A model generated the notes under the pieces. That model did not search any database and was not told where the DNA came from. It was given only the letters and a program-made list of their open reading frames with translations. Shown one piece after another: positions 35,702-48,813 of a DNA stretch of 64,000 nucleotides (position 1 is its first letter; each line of letters opens with the position of its first letter). This stretch comes from Symsagittifera roscoffensis (taxonomy: Eukaryota; Xenacoelomorpha; Acoela; Convolutidae). Location: NCBI RefSeq assembly GCF_963678635.1, contig NW_026970820.1, forward strand, positions 2,046,001-2,110,000, in the 5' to 3' direction. A program made the position numbers and the translations under genes.

Positions 35702-37351
35702 CACCTTCTTTGACCTGCGGTGCGTTAGTGTTTGCGGGTGTAAGTTTTGAAGTGTGGCCTGGGGGCAATTGGCTTCAAGGCATGTGGCACTCGCACAAAA
35801 AGAGCACCCGAAGGGTGCTCTTTTTTGCTCGAAAACTGTAAGTCAATTAATATTTTATTAACCTCCACATTTTGTTTAACATTTTATAATCTTTCCTTCT
35901 TCATTTCTCATTGAGACTATTAGCCATGATCGCTAACTTGCATTGCTGGCTGATTATAATGACAAGTCACTCTGCGCCTTGATCAGTTAACAATGCAAAA
36001 CATTGTGATTCTTGAAGAGGACTGTTTCAACAAAAACAAGTTTTCGGAAACAGTCCTGTTAACTTATTTTTGATCTCGTTTTTAAGTTTATCGACTACTA
36101 GTTGTTTTCAGTAGGCTATTTGGACCTGAATTAGGTCCTAAAAGGTTAATTTTGTCTCAAAATGATTAGAAGCAATAGAAAAAAAAACATTTTTTTTTAT
36201 TTGATAAAAATAGTTGAAATAGAAACGTGAAAAATCTCTTTTTTTTCGAAAGTCATCAAAGGTAGTTCCAATTGAATTGAATCATTAGGCTACAATGTAT
36301 GAACCTGTTCAGAATGGTTTTCAAGACCAAAGCCGTAAAATTTCCATATTTAGATAAAAGTCAAAAAAACACGTTTTTGGTTAACTCAAAAAGGTAGATA
36401 AATCGGGTAAAGTCGACTTTATACCTATAGGTTAAAAAAATGAATTATTTAGGGCATACATGTAGTGTCCTTGTAAGGTCGCTTGCAAAAAATTACAACA
36501 ATTGTGGTAGCCACTTCCGAAAACAAGTTTTTTTTTCGAAATTTGGCCAGTTTTATTTGTAGTAAAGTAGTAAAAAGCTACCCGAGAAAAAAAAGCTGTA
36601 AAAACCAAAATTTTCATCCAATTTTGACAATTAAATACTCTAAACCTACTAAAATGACTATGGCAAGCTCGAATATGCTATCAAAACTCATTTTTTCTCA
36701 TTTTTTAAAATTTTTGATTTTTTGATATAAAATGTTGAGTCAGAAACGTGAAAAATCAGTTTTTATCAAAATGTAAAAAAAAGTTGTTCCAATCAAATTG
36801 TTTCAGTAGGCCACGCTCTGTGGACTTGATTAGAAGTGTTAGCATGATCAAAGTCATAAAAATTCCATATTTAGAGAAAAGGCAAAAAAATCGCCTTTTT
36901 GGTTCATTTTTCCAAAAAAATGACCAGAAAATTAGGAGACGGTCCTGAAAAAAAAAATTTTTTAAAAATAAAGTAATTCTAATTTCTACATAGTTAGACT
37001 CCCTAAGCAGTCTTCTTTCATCCACTACTAAACAACCCATCCCATTTTTTGGACCCAAATTGAGTTATTGAGTCATTTTAACCAAAAATCGTGTTTCGTT
37101 TTTCCGTTTTTGCCCCCCATTTCCCGCCATAAGTCAACATATAGAGTTTTTCTGGCCAAACGGCGTCCAATCGTATCCTTAGAATTGCATTTTGTAGCCG
37201 CATGCCAATTTTAAAGAAATTCTGACGAAACGTTTTTGAGATCAGCCCCGATTCCGCCGACAGGGGTATAAGGTTATAAGAAACGAGAACCGGCAGGGAC
37301 CCTACCCTTGCCTCGCCGTATCTCTGACGCCGAAGCGCGACGACCACCTAG
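35702..37351 (+). repeat. Unit 22, family D
   Basis: The 5' end is CACCTTCTTTGACC. H1 is at 35793-35828; its base reads GCAC/TTGC, more like A than the other D units, which read GCAG/CTGC. H2 is at 36019-36056 and H3 at 37292-37312. Confidence 0.95.
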
Positions 37352-38978
37352 TTGTCACTGTGGCCCCGCTAATTTCTTGACTTTTGAGGAGAAGGTTCCG
37401 CGGGGGGCGGAGCAGGGGAACGCTTAACGCACTCGCAAAAGGAGCACCCTTCGGGTGCTCTTTTTTGCTCGAAAGTTTTCTGAAACGGTATCTGATGAAC
37501 TTTGTAAGGTGTCACAAAAGCAACAACACAAAACGTTCTGTACGTGATTAGAAAAGGTCAAAAAAAATTTCTCATACTTTCAATGACTGAATCTACACCT
37601 GATCAGTCTCTAGAGAACTCTAAACCAAAGTAACTTTTGTTTTTCAGTGATTCATGAAGAGGACCGTTCCAACGAAAACAAGTTTTCGGAAACAGTCCTC
37701 ATATTTTTTTTCGAGCCCATTGAAAAGTACGTGAACTTTCAATTGTGAATTATAGCTGAATTGGACTTGGAATTTGTCCCAAAAAGGTTAAGTTTGTCTC
37801 AAATTGATTAGAAGCAAAAGAAAAAAAAAACATTTTTTTTTGGAAAAAAAAGTTGAGTCAGAAACGTGAAAAAATCCTTTTTTCAAAAGTCATAAAAAGT
37901 AGCTCCAATTTTCTTAAATCACTAGGCTACAATATAAGATCCTGTTTAGGATGGTTTCCATGACCAAAGCCGTAAAATTTCCATATTTAGAGAAAAGGCA
38001 AAAAAAAACAATTTTTTGGTTAACTCAAAAAGGTAGATAAATCGGGTAAAGTCGTCTTCAAACCTATAGGATCGAAAAGTGATCTATATAGGGTATATAT
38101 GTAGTGTGCTTGTTAGGTCGCATGCAAAAAAATAGAACAGTTTTGTTGGCCACTTCCGAAATTAAGACTTTTTTTTTCGAAATTTGGCCATTTTTATTTG
38201 TAGTAAAATAGTAGTAAAATAGCCGAGAAAAAAAATTGTAAAAACCAAAATTTTTATCCAATTTTGACGTTTAAATTTTCTATACCTACTAAAATGTCTA
38301 TGGCAAGCTCAAATAAGCCATCAAAATTCATTTTTTCTCACTTTTTAAAATTTTTGTTTTTTTGATATACAATGTTGAGTCAGAAACCTGAATAATCAAT
38401 TTTTTTCAAAAAGTCAAAATAAAGTGTTCCAATCAACTTGTTTCACTAAAACACACTTTATGAACCTGTTCAGAATGGGTTTTTGGGTTAAAGCCGAAAA
38501 TTCACCCATTTTGAGAAAAGTGGAAAAAACACCTTTTTAGTTACAAAAAAACCATCATTTTTGTTGCAGTTTTTGAAAAAAATCAAATTTTTGAGAGAAA
38601 AATTTTTTCTCAAACCTTTAAATTTAGGTTTCCCAAACAGTCTACTTTCATCCATTCCTAGTCAATATACCCCATTTTTTGAACCAAAACAGAGTTAATA
38701 GGTGATTTTTATCAAAAAACGTGTTTTTTACCATTTTTGCCCCCCATTTCCCTCTATAAGTCAACACATAACAAAATTTTGGCAAAACGGGGCAAAAGTG
38801 TATCCTTAGAATTTCAATACGGGGCTGCATGCAAAAAATTAGGGAATTCTGACCTCCAGTTTTCGAGAACACGACTTATTCTGCACGAAAGGTAATATAG
38901 GTAAATGTTCTTTCGAACCGACGGGGCCCCTTCCCCTGTCTCTACTGAACGCCAAAGCCGGACGCGGCGGCCACCTAG
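37352..38978 (+). repeat. Unit 23, family A
   Basis: The 5' end is TTGTCACTG. H1 is at 37442-37460, H2 at 37661-37698 and H3 at 38920-38940. It combines the gatcctgtttaggatgg body subtype with the cacgaaaggtaatatagg 3' tail. The units at 7074 and 29179 pair that body with a different tail, so subtypes have been reshuffled. Confidence 0.95.
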
Positions 38979-40571
38979 TTGTCACTGTGGCCCCGCTTTT
39001 TTAGTGACTTTTGATGACTAGGTTCCGCGGGGGGCGGAGCAGGGGAACGCTAAACGCACTCGCAAAAAAGACCACCCTCAGGGTGCTCTTTTTTGCTCGA
39101 AAGTCTTGTGAAACGATTTGGAACTGTAAGTATTGGAAGCAGTTACACACAAAACGTTATGCATCTTTGTGATCATAGTCACAAGTGTTTTTCGACAGCT
39201 TCTATCACTCAATCTTGACATGATCTATTTCTAAAATGGCCAAAATAAAGTGATTTTACGTTTTTCAATGATTCTTGAAGAGGACTGTCTCAACGAAAAC
39301 AAGTTTTCGGAAACAGTCCTGGTAACTTATTTTTGATCTCGTTTTCGAGTCTATCGACTTTCAGTCGTAATTAGTAGGCTAACAGGACCTATATTAGGTA
39401 TTAAAAAGATTGAGTTTGTACCAAAAACATCAAAAGCAAGAGATACAAAAACATGAAAAAAGTTCAAAAAATTTCAAAAATTTAAAAAATTCGAAAAAAT
39501 TTTCCAAAAAACTTGATTTTTTGTTTTGTCATAAAATAACAAAAAATTAACGTAAAATGAACTTTCAATAGTCCATTTTGACTAATTTTTACGATTCAAG
39601 CACATTTTAACTTAATAACAACATTAAAAAAACCACTGGAAAGGGTGTTTTTCAGCAAACGCCCTTTTTGACCACACCTACGAAATTGATAACTTTTTAT
39701 CTAACAAATATAGAGACCTCGGGTTTTTTGCATTGTAATGGGCATACTGAAGACTACCTCTCGCGTGCTGGAACGAACAATTTTTCTCTTTAATTTTTCC
39801 CGCAATTTCGAATTAGGGCGTTTTTTGGCTAATTTTGGTCCTTTTGGGCGGTAAAAAGTCAAACTTAGAGACAACTGTCAAAAATTCTGTTATCACATGA
39901 TAGAGTCAACATGCCATGGCGTACCAGATAGTGTCCTGATTCAGACCAAAATTGCCCTCTAATTGTCCGTGGGGGGAGGAAATTGAAAATTTTTATTTTT
40001 GGCGGGAAAATTTGAAATTTTTCAAAAAAACATTTACTCCACAGACAACGGTTTTAAACTAATGTTGGCATGGTACACAATTTATCGCTTCATAACTAGG
40101 GTCGATTTCTGCCGGGAACATTGATTTTTTAAAAAAATGACCAAAATTTTTGTCGCATTTTTTCAAAAAAATCAAAATTTTGAGAAAAAAAAAGTTTAAA
40201 AATCCTACATATTTAAGCTCCCCAAACTGTCTACTTTCATCCATTCCCTATCAATATAACCCATTTTCTCAACCAAAATCAAGTTATGGGGCCAAAAAGT
40301 CAAAAAACGTGAAAAAACGACATTTCACGCCCATTTTCGCCCCAAAAGTACCACACATAATGTTTTTTCGGAAAAACGTCACCAGAGTTTTCGCCTTATC
40401 TCAAAAAGTTTCAGGGGGGTTGGCAAAATTTCAGAGGGATCTGACCTACAGTTTTCGAGAACTTGACTTTTTCTGCAAGAAAAGAATAAAAGGTAAATGT
40501 TCTTTCGAACCGACGGGGCCCCCTTCCCCTGTCTCTACTGAACGCCAAAGCCGGATGCGGCGGCCACCTAG
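38979..40571 (+). repeat. Unit 24, family B
   Basis: The 5' end is TTGTCACTG. H1 is at 39073-39085, H2 at 39282-39319, H3 at 40512-40533 and the E2F-like site at 39997-40010. It is very similar to the B units at 3888 and 5480. Confidence 0.95.
39997..40010 (+). promoter_or_regulatory. E2F-like motif, unit 24
   Basis: Same motif and context as in units 3 and 4. Confidence 0.4.
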
Positions 40572-40625
40572 AGGTTTTTGTGGCCCCGCTATATCAGTGA
40601 CTTTAGACAAGCAGGTTCCGCCGGA

Positions 40626-40636
40626 GGGGGGGGGGG
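40626..40636 (+). repeat. Run of 11 G
   Basis: The G-rich 5' segment of the A/B start (gcggggggcggagcagggg in most units) is expanded here into an uninterrupted G run. Run length may be affected by sequencing error. Confidence 0.7.
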
Positions 40637-41600
40637 CTGGAGCGGGGTAACGCTAAACGCACTCGCAAAAAGGAGCACCCTCCGGGTGCTCTTTTTTTGC
40701 TCGAAAGTCTTGTGAAACGATTTGGAACTGTAAGTATTGGTAGCAGTTACACATAAAACTTTCTGCATCTTTGTGCTCATAGTCACAAGTGGTTTTCGAC
40801 AGCTTCTTTAAAACAAGTTTGACATGATCTATCTCTAAATTAGACTAAATAAAGAGATTTTAGTTTTTTCAATGATTCTTGAAGAGGACTGTCTCAACGA
40901 AAACAAGTTTTCGGAAACAGTCCTGGTGACTTAGTTTTGATCTCATTTTTGGGTCTATTGACCTCCATTTAGGATAAGTATGCTAACGGAACCTATATTA
41001 TGTCCTAAAAAGATTGAGTTTGTGTCAAAAAGTTGAAAAGCAAGAGAAAAAAAAACATTTAAAAAATTTTCAAAAATTTCAGAAATTTAAAAAATTGGAA
41101 AAGTTGTTCCAAAACACTTGATTTTTTGTTTTGTCATAAAATAACAAAAAATTGACGTAAACTGAACTTTCAATAGTCTATTTTGACTAGTTTTCACGAT
41201 TCAAGCACATTTTAACTTAATAACAACATTCAAAAACTCACTGGAAAAGTTGTTTTTCGGCAAACGCCCTTTTTGACCACACCTACGAAATCCATAACTT
41301 TTTATCTAACAAATATAGAGGCTTCGGGTTTTTTGTATTGTATTAAGCATCCTCGAGTCTACCTGTCGCGTGCTAAAATGAACAATTTTTCTCTTTAATT
41401 TATCCCGCCATTTCGAAATAGGGCGGTTTTTGGCAATTTTTTGTCCTTTTTAGTCAAAAAAGTCAAATTTACAGACATCTGTCAAAAAAACTGTTATCAC
41501 ATGATAAAGGCAGATGGCCTTTGCAAATCAAATAAGGTCCTGAGTGAGACCAAAATTGCCCTCTAATTGTCCGTGGGGGGAGGAAATCGAAAATTTTCGT

Positions 41601-41614
41601 TTTTGGCGGGAAAA
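41601..41614 (+). promoter_or_regulatory. E2F-like motif, unit 25
   Basis: Retained in the diverged B2 unit, where the upstream bases changed to aaattttcg. Confidence 0.4.
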
Positions 41615-42116
41615 TTTGAAATTTTTCAAAAAAACATTTACTCTGCAGACAACGGCCTTAGACTAATGTTAGCAAGGCACGCATTTTTTGCCTTCATAAC
41701 TAGGGTCGATTTCTGCCGGGAACATTGATTTTTCAAAAAAAAGACCAACATTTTTGTTGCATTTTTTCAAAAAAATCGAATTTTTGACAAAAATCAAAAT
41801 TCCAAATCCTACATATTTAAGCTCCTCAAACAGTCTACTTTCGTCCATTCCCCATCAATATACCCCATTTTCTCAACCAAAATTGAGTTATTGATTCATT
41901 TTCAAGGAAAAACGTGATTTTTCAAATTTTTCACACCCAAAAGCGTCTGACACACCCCGAAGGACCACTTTTTTTTCCCAACAGCCCCCATTTTTGTCAG
42001 TTTTGTACCAATAGGGGGTTGCATGCCAAAAGTTAGCCAATTCGTACCTGCCATTTTCTAGATCTCGTATAATTCTGAGCTTTTTAACAATAGGTTAACG
42101 TAAAGATTTACGAAAC

Positions 42117-42139
42117 GGCCAGGGACCCTACCCTCGGCC
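42117..42139 (+). other. Terminal hairpin H3, B2 form
   Basis: GGCCAGGG pairs with CCCTCGGCC, with one extra base in the right arm. The arm sequence is unlike the other B units, yet the fold is preserved. Confidence 0.78.
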
Positions 42140-42186
42140 TAAATGAACAGAGAAGCCCACGCGGACGGCCACCTAGCACCCTCAAG

Positions 42187-42196
42187 GTCACGTGAC
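42187..42196 (+). other. 5' terminal palindrome with CACGTG, family E
   Basis: GTCACGTGAC lies about 10 bases after the junction and contains a CACGTG E-box core. It is present in most E units (44398, 46607, 51035, 58714, 60929, 63139), partial at 53240 and lost at 48814. Confidence 0.75.
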
Positions 42197-42631
42197 TTAA
42201 TTTTGTTTTTGGTTTTTTCTGTAACCAAAACAATAAGGTCATGCGCCAATATCATGGCCTCAAGCAAAGACGTCGGACTCTACGCATTCCCATTCGCAAT
42301 GCGCCCTTAGGGCGCAAATGCCAATGCTCAATTAATTTTGCCAGGTGAAATTTTTAAAGAAAAATTCTGATGAATTTTAACTTAAACTACCACCAAAAAA
42401 CGCACAGATTTCAAAGTGTAAAACAATCAAGTTTTTGCTAATTCCGGGTATGCAGTGAGACTGATTTCGGCAAAAATAAAATAGAAAATGAAGGAAATGG
42501 AAAGAAAAAAATTTTTCAAAATAAGAACGCATTATCAAAATCTTATTTGATCTCCGCTAATGTCATAATTCCGATCAGGCTGATTTCAGATTTTAAGCGT
42601 AGAGTTTACGGTTACGGCTGCTCCCTCTACA

Positions 42632-42646
42632 GGTCCCAGAGGGACC
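42632..42646 (+). other. Middle hairpin H2, family E form
   Basis: A perfect 6-bp stem, GGTCCC-AGA-GGGACC, the best-conserved stretch of E units. It is flanked by CGGCTGCTCC upstream and gagcatCCTACC or similar downstream. Confidence 0.85.
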
Positions 42647-44329
42647 GTGTGAGCATCCTACCTCGATCCAGGATAACGGATAGTGGCTTTTAATTTTTCA
42701 CAAAATTTTTTTTCACTAATGCTTGTTTTCAATTCCTCATGAGAAGCTGTATAAATTTTAAAAAAAATTGATTTTATTAATAAATGCTTCCAAGAAAAAC
42801 TGATGTTAGGCGGTTACAAATGCGGTTGGTGAAAACTAGTAAGGGATAATGATGAGAAAAATTGTAAGTTTTCAAATGAATTTAACAACAGTTTTTTTCT
42901 TTTTTCCTTTTGTAAATCGGGAGAAATGAATCAGTTTTTTTTAAGTTTTCCTCGCACCACCCACTTTTCTTAAGTAATGAAGATTCCTGTTATAGCCGTT
43001 TATAACACTTTGGCAGAAAAAACATCAATATGATGTAAAATGTTTTTAAAAAGAGAAAAATTTAAAAATTATGTTTTTTTTAAATAATCAAAATTTTGTA
43101 ATTTTCAAAATTGAAAAAAAGTGAAAATTAATTGCATATTACGATTCAGCGTACCCAACTTAGTGGGTCTAGCAGTTTAAATTACCAAAAAATGTTGAAA
43201 ATTGGAGATTTTATGAAGTTTTCATTTTGGCTATTTTTCCTTTTCGCCTCCACTTAAGGCACCTTTGAGCCAACTTGAGAAACTGGAACCTAAACAAGCT
43301 ATACAGATAGTCTGAATGAGCCATTTTCAGCGTGATAACACCCCTGGAAGAAAAAAAACTGCAGAAAAGAAAGGGAATTTTGAACGTTAACCTTTTTTCT
43401 TCTTCAAATGGCGATACTTAGAATAATTTTTCAGCTGAAAAGTTCAAAAAAATTCAAAAAATTCAAATTTTGAAAAAATTTGTAAAAAAATCTCATCAGT
43501 CTGTTTATTGGAGTCTTCGAGGTTTTGGGAGACCTTATCTGGCGGCTAACAACAAGTGGTTCACTTATTTTAAAATTTTGAGAAAGGTCAAAAAAACCTG
43601 TTTTTACGATTTTTTAGACAGAAATCCGTAAGCAATATCTTGGCTTAAAACAAAAATGAGGGCCTAAAATTAGTACAAACAGTACTCTCACATAAGGTAC
43701 ATTAGGTTGGAAACAAAAAATGGACTCTAATTCAAAAATCGTTTTTTAACTTTATTTCTGAACAAAAAATTGTTAAAGAAATCAAAAACTTAAAAATTTT
43801 TTGAAAAAAATGATTGTTTTGAAAAAGTGCCAATTTTTAGCTGAAACGTTTCATCTTAGCTAATAAAGCCAGAGCAATGCCCTTTAAGATCAAATAAATT
43901 AATAAGGCAAACAAATTTCAAGTTTTTTCGTTAGAGGCTTTTATTTTGAAAAAGTATTCAAAAATGGGTAAAAAAAAGTCAAAAAAATCAATTTTCTCCG
44001 ATTCAAAAACCTCCACTACCATGATGATTAGTTCGTTAGATAGGACTGCTGAGATCAGTTTAGACTTACTTTCATAAAGATATCAAAATTTTTACTTATT
44101 TTTGAGAATTAAACAAAATAAAAACTTTTCCCAAATTGGGCAAAAAGCCCAAATTAGCCCAAACACCTGTTAAAAATTGTTGGGTCAAAAAATCACAAAA
44201 GGAAACCCCTATTCATTTGACATTTTAGGGCCGCATGCAAAAAATTAGACCATTCTAACCTGACAATTTCGAGAATCGACTTTTTTGCAAAATTTCTCTA
44301 TAGTCCATTTGAGGGATATTACTTGTACC

Positions 44330-44350
44330 GGTGGGGGCCCCTACCCCACC
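44330..44350 (+). other. Terminal hairpin H3, family E form
   Basis: A perfect 7-bp stem, GGTGGGG with CCCCACC. E units have two loop forms: a 7-base loop in type 1 ends and a 6-base loop in type 2 ends. Confidence 0.85.
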
Positions 44351-44387
44351 TCAAAAAATTTTGTAATGCTGGAACGCGGCCACCTAG

Positions 44388-46596
44388 CACCCTCAAGGTC
44401 ACGTGACTTATTTTTTTTTTTGGTATTTTCTGAAACCAAAACAATAAGGTCATGCGCCAATATCATGGCCTCAAGCAAAGACGTCGGACTCGACGCATTC
44501 ACATTAGCCTTGCGCCCTTCGGGCGCAAATGGCAATGCTCAATTAATTTTGCCACGTGAAAAAATTTTTAAGGAAAAATTCTGATAAAATTTAACTTAAA
44601 CTACCACGAAAGAACGCAAAGATTTCAAAGTGTGAAACAATCAAGTTTTTGCTAATACCGGGCATGCAGTGAGACTGATTTCGGCAAAAATAAAATGAAA
44701 ATTGAAGGAAATGGAAAGAAAAAAATTGTTCAAAAAAGAACGCAACATCAAAAACTTATTTGATGTCCGCTAATGTCATAATTCCGATCAGGCTGATTTC
44801 AGATTTTAAGCGCAGAGTTTACGGTTACGGCTGCTCCCTCTACAGGTCCCAGAGGGACCGAGTGAGCATCCTACCTCGATCCAGGATAACGGACAGTTGT
44901 TTTTAATTTTTCACAAATTTTTTTTCACTAATGCTTGTTTTCAATTCCTCATGAGAAGCTGTATAAATTTTTTTAAAAAATGATTTTTTTTATCAATGCT
45001 TCCAAGAACAACTGATGTTAGGTGGTTACAAATGCGGTTGGTGAAAACTAGTAAGGGATAATGATGAGAAAAATTGTAAGTTTTCAAATGAATTTAAAAA
45101 CAGTTTTTTTTCTTTTTTCTTTTGTAAATCGGGAGAAATGAATCAGTTTTCTTAAGTTTTCCTCGCACCACCCACTGTTCATAAGTAATGAAGATTCCTG
45201 TTCTAGCCGTTTATAAAACTTTGGCAGAAAAAACATCAGAATGATGTAAAATGTTTTTAAAAAAATAAAAATTTAAAAATTATGTTTAAAAAAAAAATCA
45301 AAAACTTGTAATTTTCAAAATTGAAAAAAAGTTAAAATTAATTGCATATTACGATTCAGCGTACCCAACTTAGTGGGTCTAGCATTTTAAATTACCAAAA
45401 AATGTTGAAAATTGTAGATTTTATGAAGTTTTCATTTTGGCTATTTTTCCTTGTCGCCTCCACTTGAGGCACCTTTGAGCCAACTTGAGAAACTGGAACG
45501 TAAACAAGCTGCACAGATGGTCAAAGTGAGCCATTTTCAGCGTGATAACACGCCTGGAAGAAAAAAAACTCCAGAAAAGAAAGAAAATTATGAACTTTAA
45601 CCTTTTTTCTTCTTCAAATGGCGATACTTAGAATAATTTTTCAGCTGAAAAGTTCAAAAAAAATCAAAAAATTCAAATTTTGAAAAAATTTATAAAAAAA
45701 TCTCATCAGTCTGTTTATTGGAGTCTTCGAGGTTTTGAGAGACCTCATCTGGCGGCTAACAACAAGTGGATCACTTATTTTAAAATTTTGAGAAAGGTCA
45801 AAAAAACATGTTTTTTTGATTTTTTTGACAGAATTCCGAAAGCAATATCTTGGCTAAAAACAAGATTGAGGGCCTAAAATTAGTACAAACAGTACTCCCA
45901 CATAAGGTACATTAGGTTGGAAACAAAAATTTTACTCTGACTCAAAAATCGTTTTTTAACTTTATTTCTGAACAAGAAATTGAAAAGAAATGAAAAACTT
46001 AAAAATTTTTTGAAAAAAAAGATTGTTTTGAAAAAGTGCCAATTTTTAGCTGAAACTTTTCATTTTAGCTAATAAAGCCAGAGCAATGCCCTTTAAGCTC
46101 AAATAAATTAATTATGCAAATTATTTTTTAAGTTTTTTCGTTAAAGGCTTTTTTTTTGAAAAAGTATTCAAAAATGGGTAAAAAAAAGTCAAAAAAATTA
46201 ATTTTCTCAAATTGAAAAACCTCCACTGCCATGATGATTAGTTCGTTTGATAGGACTGCTGAGATCAATTTAGACGTATTTTCATAAGTATATCAAAATT
46301 TTTATTTATTTTTGAGAATTAAGCAAAATAAAAACTTTTCCCAAATTGGGCAAAATGCCCAAATTAGCCCAAACACCTGTTAAAAATTGTTGGGTCAAAA
46401 AGTCACAAAAGGAAACCCCTATTCGTTTGCCATTTTAGGGCCGCATGCAAAAATTTAGACCAATCTAACCTGACAATTTCGAGAATCGACTTTTTTGTCA
46501 AAATTCTCTAAAGACCAATTTAGGGAGATTACTTGTACCGGTGGGGGCCCTACCCCACCTAAAAAATTTTTGAAATGCTGGAACGCGGCCACCTAG
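44388..46596 (+). repeat. Unit 27, family E (5' type a, 3' type 2)
   Basis: The palindrome is at 44398-44407, H1 at 44512-44526, H2 at 44845-44859 and H3 at 46540-46559. The 5' part has the acaataaggtcatgcgcc form, while the end has gtcaaaattctctaaagacc. Confidence 0.95.
44512..44526 (+). other. Hairpin H1, family E form
   Basis: A perfect 6-bp stem, GCGCCC-TTC-GGGCGC. The arms differ from A-D (GCACCC/GGGTGC) by a paired change at one position (A-T to G-C), so the fold is kept. In the unit at 58704 it is damaged. Confidence 0.85.
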
Positions 46597-48813
46597 CACC
46601 CTCAAGGTCACGTGACTTACTTTTGTTTTTGGTATTTTCTGAAACCAAAAGAGAGCGTGGTCATGCATCGACATCACATCATGTGCTCAAACAAATACGT
46701 GGACTTCTACGCATTCCCATTCGCAGTGCGCCCTTCGGGCGCAAATGCCAATGCTCAATTAATTTCGCCAGGTGAAAATTTTTTAAAGAAAAATTCTGAT
46801 AAATTTTAACTTAAACTACCATCAAAAAACGCAAAGATTTCAAAGTGTGAAACAATAAAGTTTTTGCTAATACCGGGCATGCAGTGAGACTGATTTTGGC
46901 AAAAATAAATTGAAAAATGAAGGAAATGGAAAGAAAAAAATTGTTCAAAATAAGAACGCAACATCAAAAACTTATTTGATCTCCGCTAAGGTCATAATTC
47001 CGATCAGGCTGATTTCAGATTTTAAGCGTAGATTTTACGGTTACGGCTGCTCCCTCTACAGGTCCCAGAGGGACCGAGTGAGCATCCTACCTCGATCCAG
47101 GTTAACGGATAGTTGTTCTTAATTTTTCACAAAATTTTTTTTCACTAATGCTTCTTTTCATTTCCTCATGAGAAGCTGTATTAATTTTTAAAAAATTGAT
47201 TTTATTAATCAATGCTTCCAAGAACAACTGATGTTAGGCGGTTGCAAATGCGGTTGCTGAAAACTAGTAAGGGATAATGATGAGAAAAATTGTAAGTTTT
47301 CAAATGAATTTAAAAACAGTTTTTTTCTTTTTTTCTTTTGTAAATCGGAAGAAATGAATCAGTTTTTTTAAAAGTTTTCCTCGCACCAACCACTGTTCTT
47401 AAGTAATGAAGATTCCTGTTCTAGCCGTTTATAACACTTTGGCAGAAAAAACATCAATATGATGTAAAATGTTTTAAAAAAGAGAAAAATTTAAAAATTA
47501 TGTTTTTTTTTTAAAATCAAAAATTTGTAATTTTCAAAATTGAAAAAAAGTGAAAATTAATTGCATATTACGATTCAGCGTACCCATTTTAGTGGGTATA
47601 GCATTTTGAATCACCAAAAAATGTTAAAAATTGTAGATTTTATGAAGTTTTCATTGTGGCTATTTTTCCTTGTCGCCTCCACTTAAGGCACCTTTGAGCC
47701 AACTTGAGAAAGTGGAACCTAAACAAGCTATACAGATAGTCTGAATGAGCCATTTTCAGCGTGATAACACGCCTGGAAGAAAAAAAACTGCAGAAAAGAA
47801 AGGAAATTTTGAACTTTAACCTTTTTTCTTCTTAAAATGGCGACACTTAGAATAATTTTTCAGCTGAAAAGTTCGAAAAAAATCAAAAAGTTCAAATTTT
47901 GAAAAAAATTTAAAAAAATCTCATCAGTCTGTTTATTGGAGTCTTCGAGGTTTTGGGAGACCTTATCTGGCGGCTAACAACAAGTGGATCACTTCTTTTA
48001 AAATTTTGAGAAAGGTCAAAAAAACCTGTTTTTACGATTTTTTAGACAGAATTCCGAAAGCAATATCTTGGCAAAAAACAAGAATGAGGGCCTAAAATTA
48101 GTACAAACAGTACTCCCACATAAGGTACATTAGGTTGGAAACAAAAAATTTACTCTGACTCAAAAATCGTTTTTTAACTTTATTTCTGAACAAGAAATTG
48201 AAAAGAAATCAAAAACTTAAAAATTTTTTGAAAAAAATGATTGTTTTGAAAAAGTGCCAAATTTTAGCTGAAACTTTTCATTTTAGCTAATAAAGCCAGA
48301 ACAATGCCCTTTAAGCTCAAATAAATTAATTATGCAAATTATTTTCAAGTTTTTTCGTTAAAGCCTTTTATTTTGAAAAAGTATTCAAAAATGGGTAAAA
48401 AAAAGTCAAAAAAATCAATTTTCTCCGATTCAAAAACCTCCACTACCATGATGATTAGTGCGTTAGATAGGACTGCTGAGATCAATTTAGACGTTCTTTC
48501 ATAAATATATCAAAATTTTTACTTATTTTTGAGAATTAAGCAGAATAAAAACTTTTCCCAAATTGGGCAAAAAGCCCAAATTAGCCCAAACACCTGTTAA
48601 AAATTGTTGGGTCAAAAAATCACAAAAGGAAACCCCTATTCGTTTGACATTTTAGGGCCGCATGCAAAAAATTAGACCAATCTAACCTGACAATTTCGAG
48701 AATCAACTTTTTTGTCAAAATTCTCTAAAGACCAATTTAGGGAGATTACTTGTACCGGTGGGGGCCCTACCCCACCTAAAAAATTTTTGAAATGTTGGAA
48801 CGCGGCCACCTAG
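46597..48813 (+). repeat. Unit 28, family E (5' type b, 3' type 2)
   Basis: The palindrome is at 46607-46616, H1 at 46728-46742, H2 at 47061-47075 and H3 at 48757-48776. The 5' part has the agagagcgtggtcatgc form. Confidence 0.95.

Larger units (their letters stand above)
40572..42176 (+). repeat. Unit 25, diverged B (B2)
   Basis: It follows B through the body (E2F-like site at 41601-41614) but with many substitutions, and its last ~250 bases are different. H3 at 42117-42139 is GGCC-AGGG opposite CCCT-C-GGCC, and a GCATGC block missing from other B units is present near 42028. The 5' region holds an 11-G run at 40626-40636. H1 is at 40673-40691 and H2 at 40886-40923. It is the last unit before the E block. 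Confidence 0.92.
42177..44387 (+). repeat. Unit 26, family E (5' type a, 3' type 1)
   Basis: The palindrome GTCACGTGAC is at 42187-42196. H1 is GCGCCC-TTA-GGGCGC at 42301-42315, H2 is GGTCCC-AGA-GGGACC at 42632-42646 and H3 is at 44330-44350. The body has no similarity that I can see to the A-D internal repeats. Confidence 0.95.
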
